Shown: positions 35,649 through 47,439 of the stretch, in pieces
How the letters are laid out: the number at the start of each line of letters is the position of its first letter
How positions within the stretch are numbered: the stretch's first letter is position 1
From: Anthoceros angustus
Taxonomy: Eukaryota; Streptophyta; Anthocerotopsida; Anthocerotales; Anthocerotaceae
NCBI GenBank assembly: GCA_010909165.1
Contig: VJWM01000287.1
Span: 62,001-126,000 of the forward strand
Length of the DNA stretch: 64,000 nt
Reading direction: 5' to 3'
Position numbers and translations under genes: made by a program
The notes under the pieces: generated by a model
Seen by the model: only the letters and a program-made list of their open reading frames with translations
What the model was told of the DNA's origin: nothing
Database searches by the model: none

Positions 35649-36280
35649 AGGTGTTCAAATCTCCATAGGATGGGGCCACCACCGGCGCCCTATGTATGAG
35701 CAGTCTTGAAATTCGCAATGTTCTATTTTTATTGAACCCGTTTGGAAGTACATCTCAAATACCACATTATAGAGTTTCCATAGATGGTTTCCAGTAATTT
35801 AGGGTGTTAGATAGCAAGCATGCTTTGGTGGGACATTCTTAGTGGGTGTTTTATTTGCTCATGCTCGTGCACTAGGCTTAGGCGCCGGCATGTCGGCCCC
35901 ATCGTAGCCCCGCATGCCATTCCAATCAAGGTTTATAATTACACATGATCTAAAGAACCCTAGCCGGGATTTCCGCTTGCGACAAAGGACGAGGTTCGCG
36001 ATGGAAGGATGGATGCGTCTATCCGTTTATTTTGAAATTTAGAGTATTTGATCTTCATTCACCGCAAGCATGGAGTGCGATATGGGTATTGTTTATAGGG
36101 AAAGCGGTGGGCCGTAAGTCTATGACCATACCTGAAACCTATGTACACAAAGCTATGGTCTTACACCCGAGATGCAGACCCTAATTTTGCACCCTTTTTC
36201 ATGACCGATTGGTCCAACCGCCATTTGAGACACCATAAATAAGCCGCTTCCCAGTATATGTACCCTCAAAGCCGCTTCCT
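35649..36280. other. Element 3' flank, nothing recognised
   Basis: Non-coding sequence between the DUF7869-type gene and the right inverted repeat. It includes 'gccggcatgtcggcccc' at about 35,884, the same kind of GC word as the internal GC-rich patches. Confidence 0.4.
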
Positions 36281-36618
36281 GTATATTGAGCCCCTTCAAA
36301 TATTATGGTGTTTACAACACAAAAAACCAAACAGGACATGATTAGCCCAATCTGTGCTGCATCACGTTACCATCACCATGTCCATCAATCAATGTGAATC
36401 GGCGTGCATAAGCCGCTTGTTTCCTTCTCGCAATGACAACCTTCTGTGCCCTCATGAGCCCATCGGGCAGAGAGTGACGGGATCCATACAAGTTGGCAAG
36501 CTGCAAAAAAAAAAGTCCAATCAACCCGATCAGCACGAGTCCACTTCCACCACATCTGTGAGGATGGTCACTCCCCAACAAAAAGACAAAACCCCGTACC
36601 TTGCTCTACGTCACGGAG

Positions 36619-36660
36619 TGCCACTCTGGCTCCTCCCAATTCACCACAAGAGGGGCGACC
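36619..36660 (+). repeat. 42-bp direct repeat, right copy (left copy at 22,880-22,921)
   Basis: Identical over 42 bp to 22,880-22,921 (starts tgccactctggctcctccca), in the same orientation and 13.7 kb apart. It lies just outside both ends of the 13.3-kb block. It could be the remains of an older element into which the block inserted, or an ectopic-exchange footprint. Confidence 0.85.
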
Positions 36661-36869
36661 GTATGTTCAACGCATGTTCAATACCCGCGCCGAAGGTGGT
36701 GAACGTCACTGCCGCATTGTCACACACTGTCACTGCGGGCCACTACCGTGCGGAAAGATGGGAAGCACGAGGGCTGCGAGGGGTCGAACTCGACATGTGG
36801 CGAGGCAAAGGAAGCCCGCCATCTCCACCTCGGCGGATCCAGATTCAGCCTGACCAAAGTCCGCAAGGG

Positions 36870-37497
36870 ACATGTCCCTCCCGTGGAGTCAGGTCAACCC
36901 TAAGCCGCCGTCTTCCAACACCTCCACCGCCTCCCACACCGCGCCATCCCACCTCCTCCCACACCTTCATCCTCCCACCTCCTCCCACCTAAACCCTCCT
37001 ACCTCCTCCCACATCACCGCCCTCCCACATCGCCGCAAAGCATGCCTCCCACACCGCCGCAAAACCATGCCTCCCACCATCACTACCAACCCCCGCCATT
37101 CTCCAACACCACCATCAACTTCCCCATTCTCACACGTGCATTCCCCCATCTACGTAAAGTCGCGGCCTCGTCTGGGGCCGAGACGCGCCCAGTTGGTTTT
37201 TTTTCGGGGCCAAAAGGGTAAAACGAAGAGAGAGAATTTTTCGATTGGTAAAATTTTTTTACTGAATAAGGTGGAAATTGTGACAATAGAGTAGAAAGCA
37301 TAGATTGATGGATGGAAACATTTTACCATCCAAGTCAAAACTAGAACAGGAGGGTAAAGAATGATCAACCAAGTGAATATAGAGTAAAAAACGTAGACTG
37401 ATGAATGGAAATATTTTACCATCCAAATCAAAACTAGAACAAGAGGGTAAAGAATGATCAGCCAAGTGAATAGCAAGTGAAGCCTGAAATACCATGG
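36870..37497. repeat. C-rich array followed by a 93-bp direct duplication
   Basis: At 36,890-37,080 short 'cctcccacctcctcccac' words repeat irregularly. After a short T-rich patch (about 37,195-37,260), a 93-bp unit beginning 'atggaaacattttaccatcc' at 37,312 is repeated at 37,405 with few changes. Confidence 0.75.
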
Positions 37498-38197
37498 TAG
37501 ATTGTAATCTACAGGGTGGCCTAGTAATTCCAACACAATCGCTAATGGCAAGAAACATCTTCATATACCATTCATGCGATCCGTGATATACAAAACCAAC
37601 AAAGAAATATCATCTTTGCAAAGTTTCCTGATATCCGTAATTGCATGAATTCAAAATATAAAATAGAGAAAATACGAATAGTTGCTCACTCTGGTAGTTG
37701 CGCATATCAACTTTGTAATTCTTCGAAAGTCGCTCGATCTGCGAGGCAACACAAGGAGGGTATTACAACACAAACAAGGTATCATACAGAGAGTATTACA
37801 ACACAACAAAGCATCAATCAAAACATGGACAAACGTCTGCATAAAACGCCTAATCCAAGAGAATGAGAAGTCCACGACACGGTTGTGCAATTCCTCCCGC
37901 CACGCATCTCAAACGATTCATGCAAAATATGCACACCTATTCGTAAAACACCGAATCGTTAGAAGCAAACAACAAGAATGTATTGCAAAATGCACACAAG
38001 AAGCTAGGAATCGAACACAAACCTTTTCTCGGGCGCCTCGCCCAAAAGAACATTGATGGTCACCGTGGCAAGAATTGCCTCTCATCATCATCGACATCGC
38101 CACCACCTTCGCACGATACTATACCAAGGTCTTTATCGATTTTCATGGAAGCAACAAGTGCACCGACAACCATTGAACACGCCGTGAAACATATTGA
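37498..38197. other. Intergenic, nothing recognised
   Basis: A-rich plus-strand sequence with no recognised domain in any frame. It may be part of the 3' region of the minus-strand element ORF that follows. Confidence 0.35.
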
Positions 38198-39268
38198 TCA
38201 CAGCACATCGACCAAGACGGCTTTGCTCCAACACACTTCCTTATCAAAATGCGATTGAACCCTCGAAAGAAGGACATCAACCGCACCAATATACGAAATC
38301 AGACATAAAATGAAAAGAAACACAACGGAATAATGAAAGGGATGAAGACTTACGCTTCGTGAGAGAATCTTGAGTTGTCTTTTAAGTTCCGAACTTGGTG
38401 GAAAACGTATCAATATAAGGTTCAAGTCCTTGTGAGGAATGTCCTCTATTGCACTATCCCAACCCCTCACACCACTCACTTTCATGAAAGACTTAAGACG
38501 ACTCGACCAATTATTTTGGCGTTTGGACTTGTCCTCACCACCACTCATTGCATCATTCACGGCTCCCTCAGAATCGAGGGTCAAACCCTTGGTCCCTAAA
38601 ATGGGCCTCATCTTCAATTTCTTCCATGCCCATAGCAAAATCATCCTCGGATCAGACCTCATTCTCTCAAACATATCAATACACTCGGTCGTGATAACTT
38701 CGTGGAGCGACAGGAATGGAAAACTCACCAGCCGAAAGGAATTCAGACTTATCTTGCGCACGGAGCAGCCACACGCCCATTTCGAGATCAGAGGCATGCT
38801 GCAGCAAAGGACCATGGAATCGAGTAATCGATGGACATTCTCACCAACAAACTTAACCCCTCTCGAAACAGTGACAATAGTTAGTAATCTCGACAAGGGA
38901 CCCTCCACCAAGGGCACAGGTGGTGTCAACCCTTCTTCTCTTCCGAGCAAATTCAAGAAGACGCATCCTCCTTGGATGAAAAGTGCCTTGGCGGTTTGGG
39001 AATGGACTTTTCGCACCAAATATGTCCTCACTATGCACAAGGACACATCAACTTTACCATCATCCCGCAGAGGGTGGGTTGCGCAGAACGATGGCTGTTT
39101 TAACACGTTGTCGAGTGTACGGCTTGGACATGACTTGAGACAAAGGTGCTTCTTGCCCGGTCCAACAGCCCAGGGTTTTCTTTTAAGAGCCATCGCAACA
39201 GAAGTCATCGTAACAACGTTGAGATGTACAAACAACATAATGATAACAAACGAAAAGAAAGAACTCAC
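38198..39268 (-). CDS. Unidentified repeat-family protein (family Z), 356 codons
   Basis: The longest clean frame in the repeat region. A hydrophobic stretch at the start (SFVIIMLFVHL) probably precedes the real start at the Met of MALKRKPWAVGPGKKH, because the related plus-strand copy at 56,284 begins MAPKRNPLGLRRKE. Shared stretches include PSRTLDNV / LSRTLQQV, EGAVNDAMSGG / EGAVNDALSGG and LKSFMKVSGVRGWD / LAFMKVSGVGWD, with nucleotide similarity of roughly 70 percent by eye in the first 250 bp. No domain is recognised. A second hydrophobic stretch lies near the C-terminus (VVFLFILCLISYIG). It is probably a transposon-borne gene. Confidence 0.5.
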   Translation of the reverse strand: MSSFFSFVIIMLFVHLNVVTMTSVAMALKRKPWAVGPGKKHLCLKSCPSRTLDNVLKQPSFCATHPLRDDGKVDVSLCIVRTYLVRKVHSQTAKALFIQGGCVFLNLLGREEGLTPPVPLVEGPLSRLLTIVTVSRGVKFVGENVHRLLDSMVLCCSMPLISKWACGCSVRKISLNSFRLVSFPFLSLHEVITTECIDMFERMRSDPRMILLWAWKKLKMRPILGTKGLTLDSEGAVNDAMSGGEDKSKRQNNWSSRLKSFMKVSGVRGWDSAIEDIPHKDLNLILIRFPPSSELKRQLKILSRSVSLHPFHYSVVFLFILCLISYIGAVDVLLSRVQSHFDKEVCWSKAVLVDVL

Positions 39269-40484
39269 ATGCCTTGAACCGTCGGATGAGAACTCTGGAA
39301 GGTCTAAAAGTTGATTATCGGCCTAGACAAGAGAGGATATGGGCGGTGCCCCAAAACACAACTTGGGGCTAGACATTGTTAGAGTTGTTATTCCTTCCAC
39401 TTTCTTAAGGATGACACATAGAACCCGCTCTAAAAATACACCACATATGGGAAAAATAAAGTGAAAACCCTTTTTCAAGTACAACAAGAGTTAGACGTAC
39501 AAACAACCATAGATGTACAACATATACATCGACACACAAGTAAAACAATCAATCGCTCATTGGACAACAGACTCATCCATGCCACACAACAACACATATT
39601 TCTAGATTAGAATCAAAAACATCCAAAGATGTTGAGGCAAACCCTCCAAACGTTGCACACTTCAATACCTGCACATAAACACCGGTCTATGAGATTAAGC
39701 TCCAAGACATGCACACAATACACCATGCCCAATCCAGATTCACTTTTCAATGCACACTACATACAAATCTACCAAATCTACAAAGCGAAAAGAAAGAGAA
39801 GGCGGAAACCACAAAGAAGGCAAACAACATATACATCGACACACAATGCAAAAGTCAACTAAGAACGACTCTTAAGAGAGCTTACAGTAAAACAGTACCT
39901 AAAATCAAAATGAGTAAATTATCTTACATCTGCTAACAAGAACAAATTGTGACGGGTGATCTGAACAGAACTTTAAGTGCATGCCACCTCCTACATGACA
40001 CTGTTGAGCGAAACAAAGAGTTAGAAACCTTGACGATCCACAGCAAAGTGAACAGAAAATATAACAGAGTGCAGATCATACCTTATGGTACACCTGGTTG
40101 AGCCGTAAAAACACCAACAGTCTACATAGATGAAGACACAATAAGTAAGACGCACGACACTGCAAGTTGACACTCCAATGAGTTACACCAGTCAAGTTTA
40201 CTTCAAATAAATGTATACGACAGAAGAACACACCTACCAAATTCATGATTGCCTTCAACCAGCCTATCGCCGAACGCAACACCAAACTCCAATTGTGAAC
40301 GTGCACTGCACACCAAGACCATAAACATTATGAGATATCCAGAAAGTAGCCTAATAAATACATACCAAGACAACAAGCAGGCAAGAGGAACAACGCTAAG
40401 AACACAAGAATAACATGGAACCGACCAACAAAGCATAGACAAACAATGAGAGAAAACACTCAAAGAACGGCAAGTCGACAAACC
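39140..40484. repeat. Direct tandem duplication, copy 1 (about 1.34 kb)
   Basis: Matches 40,485-41,785. The landmark 'cttcttgcccggtcca' is at about 39,149 and 40,500, and both copies end near 'aaagaacggc'. It contains the upstream (minus strand) region of the family-Z ORF, so the second copy repeats a 5' region without the body of the ORF. Confidence 0.8.
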
Positions 40485-41785
40485 TCGGATAAAGGTGCAC
40501 TTCTTGCCCGGTCCAGTGCCCGTGGGTTTTCTTTTAGAGCCATCGCAACAGAGAAGTCATCGAACAACGTTGAGATGTACAAACAACATAAGATAACAAA
40601 GCGAAAAGAAAGAACTCACATGCCTTGAACCGTCGGATGAGAACTGCTGGAAGGTCTAAAAGTTGATTATCGACAGTCTAGACAAGAGAGGATATGGGGC
40701 GGTGCCCCAAAACACAACTTGGGGCTAGACATTGTTAGAGTTGTTATTCCTTCCACTTTCTATTAAGGATGACACATAGAACACTCAAAAATACACCACA
40801 TATGGGAAAAATAAAGTGAAAACCCTTTTTCAAGTACAACAAGAGTTAGACGTACAAACAACCATAGATGTACAACATATACATCGGACCACACAAGTAA
40901 AACAATCAAGCGCTCATTGGACAACAGACTCATCCATGCCACACAACAACACATATTTCTAGATTAGAATCGGAAAACATCCAAAGATGTTGAGGCAAAC
41001 CCTCAAACGTTGCACACTTCAATACACGCACATAAACACGGTCTATAAGATTAAGCTCCAAGACATGCACACAATACACCATGCCCAATCCAGATTCACT
41101 TTTCAATGCACACATACTGTACATAGTGATTACCAAATCTACAAAGCGGGGTCTTCAACGATAACAACACAATAAACAGCTTATCGGACACTGCAAAAGT
41201 CAACTAAGACGACTCTTAAGAGAGCTTACAAGAAACAAGACTAAAATCAAAATGAGTAAATTATCTTACATATGCTAACAAGAACAAATTGTTGTGATCG
41301 AGCAGAACTTTAAGTGCATGCCACCTCCTACATGACATCGTTGAGAAAACAAAGAGTTAGAAACCTTGACGATCCACAAAGTGAGCAGAAAACATAGCAG
41401 ATCATACCTTATGGTACACCGGTTGAAAAACACCAATCTACATAGATGAAGACACAATAAGTAAAAGCATACGACATCGCAAGTTGACACTCCAATGAGT
41501 GACACCGTTTACTTCAAATAAATGTATGAAGAACACACCTACCAAATTCATGATCGCCTTCAACCAGCCTATCGAGCAACACCAAACTCCAATTGTCAAC
41601 GTGCACACCAAGACCATAAACATTATGAATATCCAGTAGCCTAATAAATACATACCAAGACAACAAGCAAGAGGAACAACATCAAGAACACAAGAATAAC
41701 AACATGGAACCGACAAACAAAGCGTATGCGGACAAACAATGAGAGAAAACACCAAAGAACGGCCGATAAACCTCGGGATAACAGT
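40485..41785. repeat. Direct tandem duplication, copy 2 (about 1.3 kb)
   Basis: Second copy of the preceding block with many small losses, e.g. 'gtacaccggttgaaaaacacc' at about 41,415 against 'gtacacctggttgagccgtaaaaacacc' at 40,089, again at CTG and CAG words. Confidence 0.8.
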
Positions 41786-42598
41786 GCCTACCAAAACCGA
41801 GCGGTCATTGTCTTCCCACGGTCAACCTCCTCCTCAGACATTTCCCATCGTCCTCGAACGAACAAAAGGGGATAGGACATATGCACATGATCAACATGGG
41901 AAACCCCGATAGGAACGACTCCAAACCTAATACGAGAGGAAGCGAACGGCGGCCCCAAACACATGCAGTCACAAACTGAACGACAAGACGCACAAAACCA
42001 ACTTACGTTGTCATGTAAGAACGATGTAAGAAGCCAACACATACTAAAAGGAAACCATGAACTAGGAGCGAAATCCCGAGAACACAGCGACGCACGAACG
42101 GAAAGCCGAACACAAAACCAGAGCGCGTCCCGACACGCCGCCAGTGCATAAGCAAGGTATGCCGACAAACATACAAAGAAAGAGCGTAAGAAGTTTTCTC
42201 GACGATGACAAAGAAAGAGAAGGCGGAAACCACAAAGAAGGCAAACAATGAGTAGCACGACACGTAATGCAAGAAAAGCCATAGACACAAAACCGCTAGA
42301 CAAATATAGCGAAAAAAACGAGGAACAACGACAAAGCTAAACGCAAAGAAGAACAAAAAACCCGACACGAACGCATCTCGCAGCGGAAAACAAACCACGA
42401 TGTGGAGCCGACGAGACAACGCAAGGAGAGCACCAAAGCTTAACCGAAGTGCGACGCAAGCAAAGCGAGCGCAGCGAAACCAAAGCAAAGCGCAAGCAAG
42501 CCGGTGAGCGCAAATAACCCTAAGGGAGAGCAGGTCGGGAGCGAAGCGAGAGCGGAAAAGAAAGGCTGGAAAAAGAATGAGAGGAGTCGGAGAACCTG
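41786..42598 (-). other. Transcribed leader region of the family-Z element (inferred)
   Basis: T-rich on the minus strand and downstream of the TATA box at 42,599. It has no coding domain. The plus-strand relative has the same arrangement of a TATA box followed by more than 2 kb of T-rich sequence before the ORF. A word shared with copy 1, 'gagaaggcggaaaccacaaa', is at about 39,797 and 42,218. Confidence 0.35.
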
Positions 42599-42606
42599 CT
42601 TATATA
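42599..42606 (-). promoter_or_regulatory. TATA box of the family-Z element (-)
   Basis: TATATAAG on the minus strand, followed by 'caggttctccgac'. The related plus-strand copy has TATATAAA followed by 'tggcttctccaaag', and both are preceded by 'ggtttggtagagagaga' or 'cctttggtagagagaga'. The conserved context supports a core promoter. Confidence 0.5.
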
Positions 42607-43767
42607 GCATTCGAAATCCTAGGTTTCTCCCTCTGTCGGCGCCGCCTCTCTCTCTACCAAACCTAATTCAAAATTTCCAAACCTAGACTTCCGAACCGAA
42701 TACCAAACCTACCCAGGCACACGATTCGCCAACCGCCGCCGCCCTACTTCCAAACCTAGCCAGACCCCTCCAAACCTAGCCTCCGAACCTCCGAAAGGCA
42801 GGGCGTATACCGAAGCTGCCGACGAATCCCAGGCTGCCACGCACACATACCCTTGGAAGCATCTGGAACCCTTAACCTGGCCTACTTAAACAACATAACT
42901 CCCCTTACTGCCCCATTCCTCCCCCTTTCCTCCCGCGCGACCGCCCATCTATGTTGTCGCCGCTTTCCTTCCGCGCGACCGCCCATCTCTCTCGCTATGG
43001 CGCTGCGACTCCTCCCTGCCCCATCTCGCTCATATGGCGCCAGACTGTGCGACATTTGTGAAGGGGTCCCTCTGCTATATTGCGCTCCGACTTCTCGAGA
43101 GTTTTTTGGGGGACTGTGGGTTCAAGCTCTTCGAACCCTTGATGCCTGGAGATCTATTCGTGCTCTTGCATTTGTGTTGATTCAGGCGGCATCCCTTCTA
43201 GGTTTTTGATTCGTCCTTCAGAACTCATGTTGTACCTCCTCTTTATAGTGTGCTACGTCTTGAGCAGCACGTCCAGCTTCGTGGCTATTGAGCTGGTCCA
43301 CTGACCCACATCGTTTCTGTCTGTTAGGATCTCCCTCCCGCCAGCGCTTTCTGGGCTCCGATCCGACTGCCAGAGTTTTCTGTGTGCCTTTGCACCGCCG
43401 AGGGGTAAGCTGGAAATGTTCTCTTGTGGGTTGTGGTGCTTTTTGCCTTTGTTCCCACCCGTCTGCTCACATATGTTGCTCTCTTGGTTCTTGTTTTGCT
43501 CTGTCATTGTTTTACTATTCCTTCTTACCCACCTGGTTTGTCCTCGCTGTACCACTCTCTCCTTCGCGTGGTCTCGACCTGTGCATCCGATCAGGAGTTC
43601 CCAATCGGGTTGCTTTGTATTCCGAGGTGTAAGCCAGGGAGGCTCTTTGGCTGTACTTTGCCATAGTTGCCACTCACTTACGAAATATTCTGGGTACATC
43701 GTTTGAAAGATATTATCTGCTTGCATTCCAAGATAAATTCTAATGTTTATGTTTCTTCGTAACATAG
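42607..43767. other. Upstream repeat sequence, no gene recognised
   Basis: Contains several 'aaacctag' / 'ccaaacctag' words (42,655-42,790), the inverse of the 'ctaggtttgg' words at 52,370-53,710, consistent with opposite-facing family-Z promoters. Open frames at 43,253-43,831 on both strands show no domain. Earlier exons of the plus-strand gene X copy could lie here but were not identified. Confidence 0.35.
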
Positions 43768-44145
43768 GATCACATTTCATGTGGGAATCTTCACAAGACG
43801 TGTTTAACGCTTGTCGAAAAGGTATATGCAAAGAAAGATCTTCTCCGAATTGAAATGGAGGTAAATGACTAATTACTTTTACTTTTTGTTTGTAGTTATC
43901 GAAGAATCAAAACGAGTTGTTTTCACTCTTTGAGGTGAGTACTAAAGTTGGAAAAATAGATAAGTTTTATATATGAATTCTGACAATGGTTTAAATTGCA
44001 GAAATATTCTCGCTTGGACGAAATATTCGAAATGATTATACATTTATCTGGACCATACAATCAGCAGCTCAAAAAGTACTATTATGAAGAGAAGGCACGA
44101 CCGAAATCATTTTACACTCCATCTACTCCAATAGAATATGTGTAG
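43768..44145 (+). pseudogene. Gene X, last three exons (plus-strand copy)
   Basis: Exons 43,768-43,860 (DHISCGNLHKTCLTLVEK...), 43,896-43,934 (LSKNQNELFSLFE) and 44,002-44,145 (KYSRLDEIFEMI ... YTPSTPIEYV, stop TAG). All have GT-AG borders and keep frame. The intron between the first two is only 35 nt. The order and sequence match three exons of the minus-strand copy at 48,315-48,704. The protein family is not recognised; the sequence is charged and helical with a Tyr/Lys-rich end (KKYYYEEKA). Earlier exons of this copy were not found, so it may be a 3' fragment. Confidence 0.6.
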
Positions 44146-44447
44146 AATTTACCAAAACTATTTTGATTACACCCCAATTACGACAGTGACGAAGATAATC
44201 CTTTTACTGTGTAAAACAATTGAAAAAACGAAAATGACAGATAATAGTAGAAAAGGAAGGGCAAATTACTGTAAGAGAGAGAGAAATGACATATAAGCTG
44301 GGTGGTATAGGCACCGGTCTATCTGATTCGCGAGACCTGGCTCCGCCTCTGCTCGAGAATTGGGCCAGCGTCTCGGCCCTGCACTCGCGCGCTCCCCGCT
44401 ACGCCGAGGCGGACGCGTCGGGCGCACGGCCTAGATCTCGGCCTCAC
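44146..44447. other. Flank between gene X and the inverted repeat
   Basis: AT-rich to about 44,280, then GC-rich with 'gaggcggacgcgtcgggcgc'. No gene is recognised. Confidence 0.35.
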
Positions 44448-44474
44448 GGCCTCGACCGTTCTCGGCCGTGACGC
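44448..44474. repeat. 27-bp inverted repeat, left copy
   Basis: The reverse complement begins GCGTCACGGCCGAGAACGGT and continues to 27 bp. It matches exactly 47,485-47,511 and 48,023-48,049 in inverted orientation. It bounds about 3 kb containing the minus-strand DUF7869-type fragment and a plus-strand ORF, with gene X copies outside pointing inward. Confidence 0.85.
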
Positions 44475-44658
44475 AGCCGTCAGTTCTAACACTTCGGACC
44501 AAACCCCACACACAAACACAGTAACCTCACCTTTATCTCGCGCTCCACTTTCACAAAAGCAAGCGCGTAAGCCACAACTAAACCCACGGACCACAGTTAC
44601 ACCTGAAACCGAGATATTTTAAGGCGTATGTGAAACGGATTGAAAAAAAACCCCGTTT

Positions 44659-46204
44659 TTACCACCATGTACTTAGCAAGTTATCACTCCCAATTTTGGA
44701 TGGAAGTGATGCACCTAAGCGTGCATAGACCCATACATGTGTGGTAATTTCTCTAGCCTGTTGCCCGGCATACTCTATGAAAATCTCCTCCTTTGTGAAT
44801 GTATCAGGCAGATTGAATACTTCCTCATAGTCTCCACATTTCCTTTGAAATGTATCCATCCACATCACGACTTGTAGACCATATGAAGTTGGGATTCTTC
44901 CAAGCCTTGCCTCAAGAAGAAACTGGTTCCCTTTGTACTCGGGTTTGAGCATTGGTACAGTGCTCCAATGCGAACACCGTGAGAATGCCTGCACATATAT
45001 CGGAACCTTCCCATGTGGTACCTTGTTCACCCATCCGTCACCACACCGTTTCGTCCTCCACCATATCAATAAGGTCTTGTAAATCTGTTCCTGCTCCCTT
45101 GCGTCATGGAAAAAAGGACACACGGATCGACTTGAGTTTGCCACTTCACCGCCTAAGCACTTTTTCCCGCAGAATGCCTTCTCAGTTCGCATAGCTCGTC
45201 CGACATAAGCCGCCGTAACGTGATCCGACAACTCTTGCTGCGCTGTTCTTGGTGAAACACACCTACCCTGCCACGGAATGCAACTCCAGCCCTTTAGACT
45301 TAGGATTAGCAGGAGGCAGCATCTCTGGCAAATATAACCCGTGGTTAGGTGATTTCACATCTCCGAACAATGCAATTGGGTCTCGTACCAGATGTGATCT
45401 CCGTGTCCTTCCTCTACTAGTGCCTTTATGACCCACCAGTGCATATTGCAATCCGAAATCCACGATCTCATGCACATTCTCACCACAATCCGGAGACTCA
45501 GCAATACTCTCTGATTCAGAATCCGTGCTATTCTCATGAGTGGTTCCTGGTATGACGCAAGGTTGATAGTACTCCTGCGATGCACAAAATGGGTTTGTTG
45601 TTGGTGCCACCTTGTCTCCACGCTGAGAAATCCGCTCGATGGACTTGGATTAGAGCAGAACATTCTGGCCAATTTCTTCGCCTCCCGGGACTTGAACAAA
45701 CCCGGCACACAGGTGCTAGGCAGTCGTCGAGGCGGGCCGCATTGCGCTCTATCGGGATGTGAATATCGAGGCCTCTCAAATGATTTTACGCGGCCACCTC
45801 CATCGGGCCGCGATTTCTTCTTGATCCCGCCTGGCCCGTTCTGGTATCCATCCAGGATCAAACAAGAGCAAATCTCCATCGCTTGCGGCTACGTTTGATA
45901 TATCACCCTGCAGGTCCGTTTCATCTAAGGCCATGTCGTGCTCTGGTTCTGCTCCCGGTAACATGGGCAAGCCATCACCGGACGTCCCGGGGTTCCACTC
46001 GGCTGGTGCAGCTGCGGCAATGTCTAATAAGATGGAATCTGACACAGTGCCGAGGTCGTCGACATGGAAGTCCTGTGCCGATACCACCGCCGCCAAGTCC
46101 ACTATCTCGGACTCAGACACATGTCCGAGATCTGCATCAGCTGGAGCTATTCTATCGTTTACCAAATCAAAGAACTCCTCCTCCGTGCTTAGGTTGCTAG
46201 CCAT
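44659..46204 (-). pseudogene. DUF7869-type element protein, N-terminal half
   Basis: Starts with ATG at 46,204 (MASNLSTEEEFFDLVNDRIA), an acidic region, then frame changes near 45,790 and 45,500. It continues with DHVTAAYVGRAMRTEKAFC and WMDTFQRKCGDYEEVFNLPD followed by TFTKEE (45,231-44,659). The WMDxF...NLPDTFTKxE segment matches that of the 31.8-kb gene, placing it in the same family. The QLDN...RENKN core is absent, so this copy is truncated at its 3' end. Confidence 0.55.
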
Positions 46205-46851
46205 CGCGTGCTACCAGAGACAAGCCAACAGTGAAGGTCGCAATGTGCTCAGAGTCGAAGACACGCAACTGGTCAAGTTTTCTAAGATGTGACTAGATAT
46301 CTCGGATGCTGGGCCACAATGACCGACGTCAATAAACACGGATGTGTGATTTGCGGCTATAGCTCATGGCGGCTGAAGACCGTTAAATGCCACAAATGAT
46401 TGCTATAATCGAGACGTCAAATGTTATGCATATGGCGAAACTGGCTTTGGCCGCTGGCAAAACCCAGAATATTCGTGGAAGTATGTTGTATTCCTTGTTG
46501 TGACAGTTGAGCCACTGACCCCGGCTAAACTTGGCTAAATTGCAACGCCCACGCTGCACTGCATGAATTTCTGACCGTATGCGCGATTCATGCATGTCCT
46601 GCACATACCGGTCACGATCTAGTTGCCATGAGCCATCATGTCGTCGTCTTTCTCATAGTATTGTTGTGCGCATGCAGAAGCATAGGTGTGAGACTGGCGG
46701 TGTGTTACATCGTCCTAAAGTTGGTGTCGCTGCAGGACATCGGGGTCGACAGGTGGAGAGGTGGTTTCTTGCTCTTGATTCACCATTGCATTCCCGATTA
46801 GGTGCTCATAGACCCTTGAGCAGCTAACAGCTGCTTGGTCAATTTGTATAG

Positions 46852-47238
46852 ATGGCCCCTCTAAACAAGAAGCGGAGCAATGCTCCTAATGGAGAAGGAG
46901 TGCCAGCGGCGGACAAAAAACGGCACGGCGAAGTAGTTGATCTGAGCCCATGGAAAGCGCACGAGTCCGGACCGAAGACCCTAGCATGCAACACGCACGG
47001 CAGTGACCCGCGCCCCACCACATCAACTCCGACCAGAGCATCTTTTCAAAGTCCTTACAAGGAAGCGGAAATCGATATGTTCAGAAAGTTTTTTATGGAG
47101 CACTCTCCATTCAACATCTCGGACAAGAGCTGGACTGTGCAGCAACGTCCTGCTGGACAATTGGTGTATGTGTACATTATGGGTGCATCATGGTCCAGTT
47201 CAAAGTCTTCATGTCTGGGAGCAGTTGTGTTCACGTAG
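46852..47238 (+). CDS. Unidentified 128-codon ORF within the inverted repeats
   Basis: ATG start, MAPLNKKRSNAPNGEG, a basic/hydrophilic N-terminus, then EIDMFRKFFMEHSPFNISDK. The last segment loosely resembles the N-terminal region of hAT transposases (FF...PFN), but no other hAT motif is present. The end (VYVYIMGASWSSSKSSC) may read past a splice site. A degenerate copy of the FFMEHSPFNISDK part recurs at about 47,850-47,900. Confidence 0.35.
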   Translation: MAPLNKKRSNAPNGEGVPAADKKRHGEVVDLSPWKAHESGPKTLACNTHGSDPRPTTSTPTRASFQSPYKEAEIDMFRKFFMEHSPFNISDKSWTVQQRPAGQLVYVYIMGASWSSSKSSCLGAVVFT

Positions 47239-47439
47239 TTGAATGATGAACGGGCCAGGCGCCGAGTCACCGAGCAGGGGCCGAGACCGTTCTAGGCCGT
47301 GCGCCCGGCGGCGTTCGTTCCACAGCGTAAGGGAGCCCGTGGGGCGAGACGCCACTCGCCACTGCTCGAGCCAGGTCCGAATGCATCTTTAGAATTGCCT
47401 TGTGCACCCAAGCTAGAAGTCTTTTCTCTCTTCGAGTTT

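Larger units (their letters stand above)
22991..36306. mobile_element. 13.3-kb block bounded by 26-bp inverted repeats, with two divergent element genes
   Basis: The sequence at 22,991-23,016 (starting ATAATATTTGAAGGGGCTCA) is the reverse complement of 36,281-36,306 with one mismatch, and some similarity continues about 8 bp outwards. A further motif, aaGCCGCTTCC, occurs twice just inside each end. Inside are a minus-strand gene ending near 23.3 kb and starting at 28.7 kb (ParB-like) and a plus-strand gene from about 30.9 to 35.65 kb (DUF7869-type). A 42-bp direct repeat lies outside both ends (22,880-22,921 and 36,619-36,660). I infer a large two-gene DNA transposon or composite; target-site duplications were not identified. 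Confidence 0.5.

Noticed and set aside
36354-36992. Plus-strand 212-codon open frame
   Set aside because: It ends in the C-rich simple repeat and has no recognisable domain or splice context.
43253-43831. Minus-strand 192-codon open frame
   Set aside because: It overlaps the well-supported plus-strand gene X exon at 43,768-43,860 and shows no domain.
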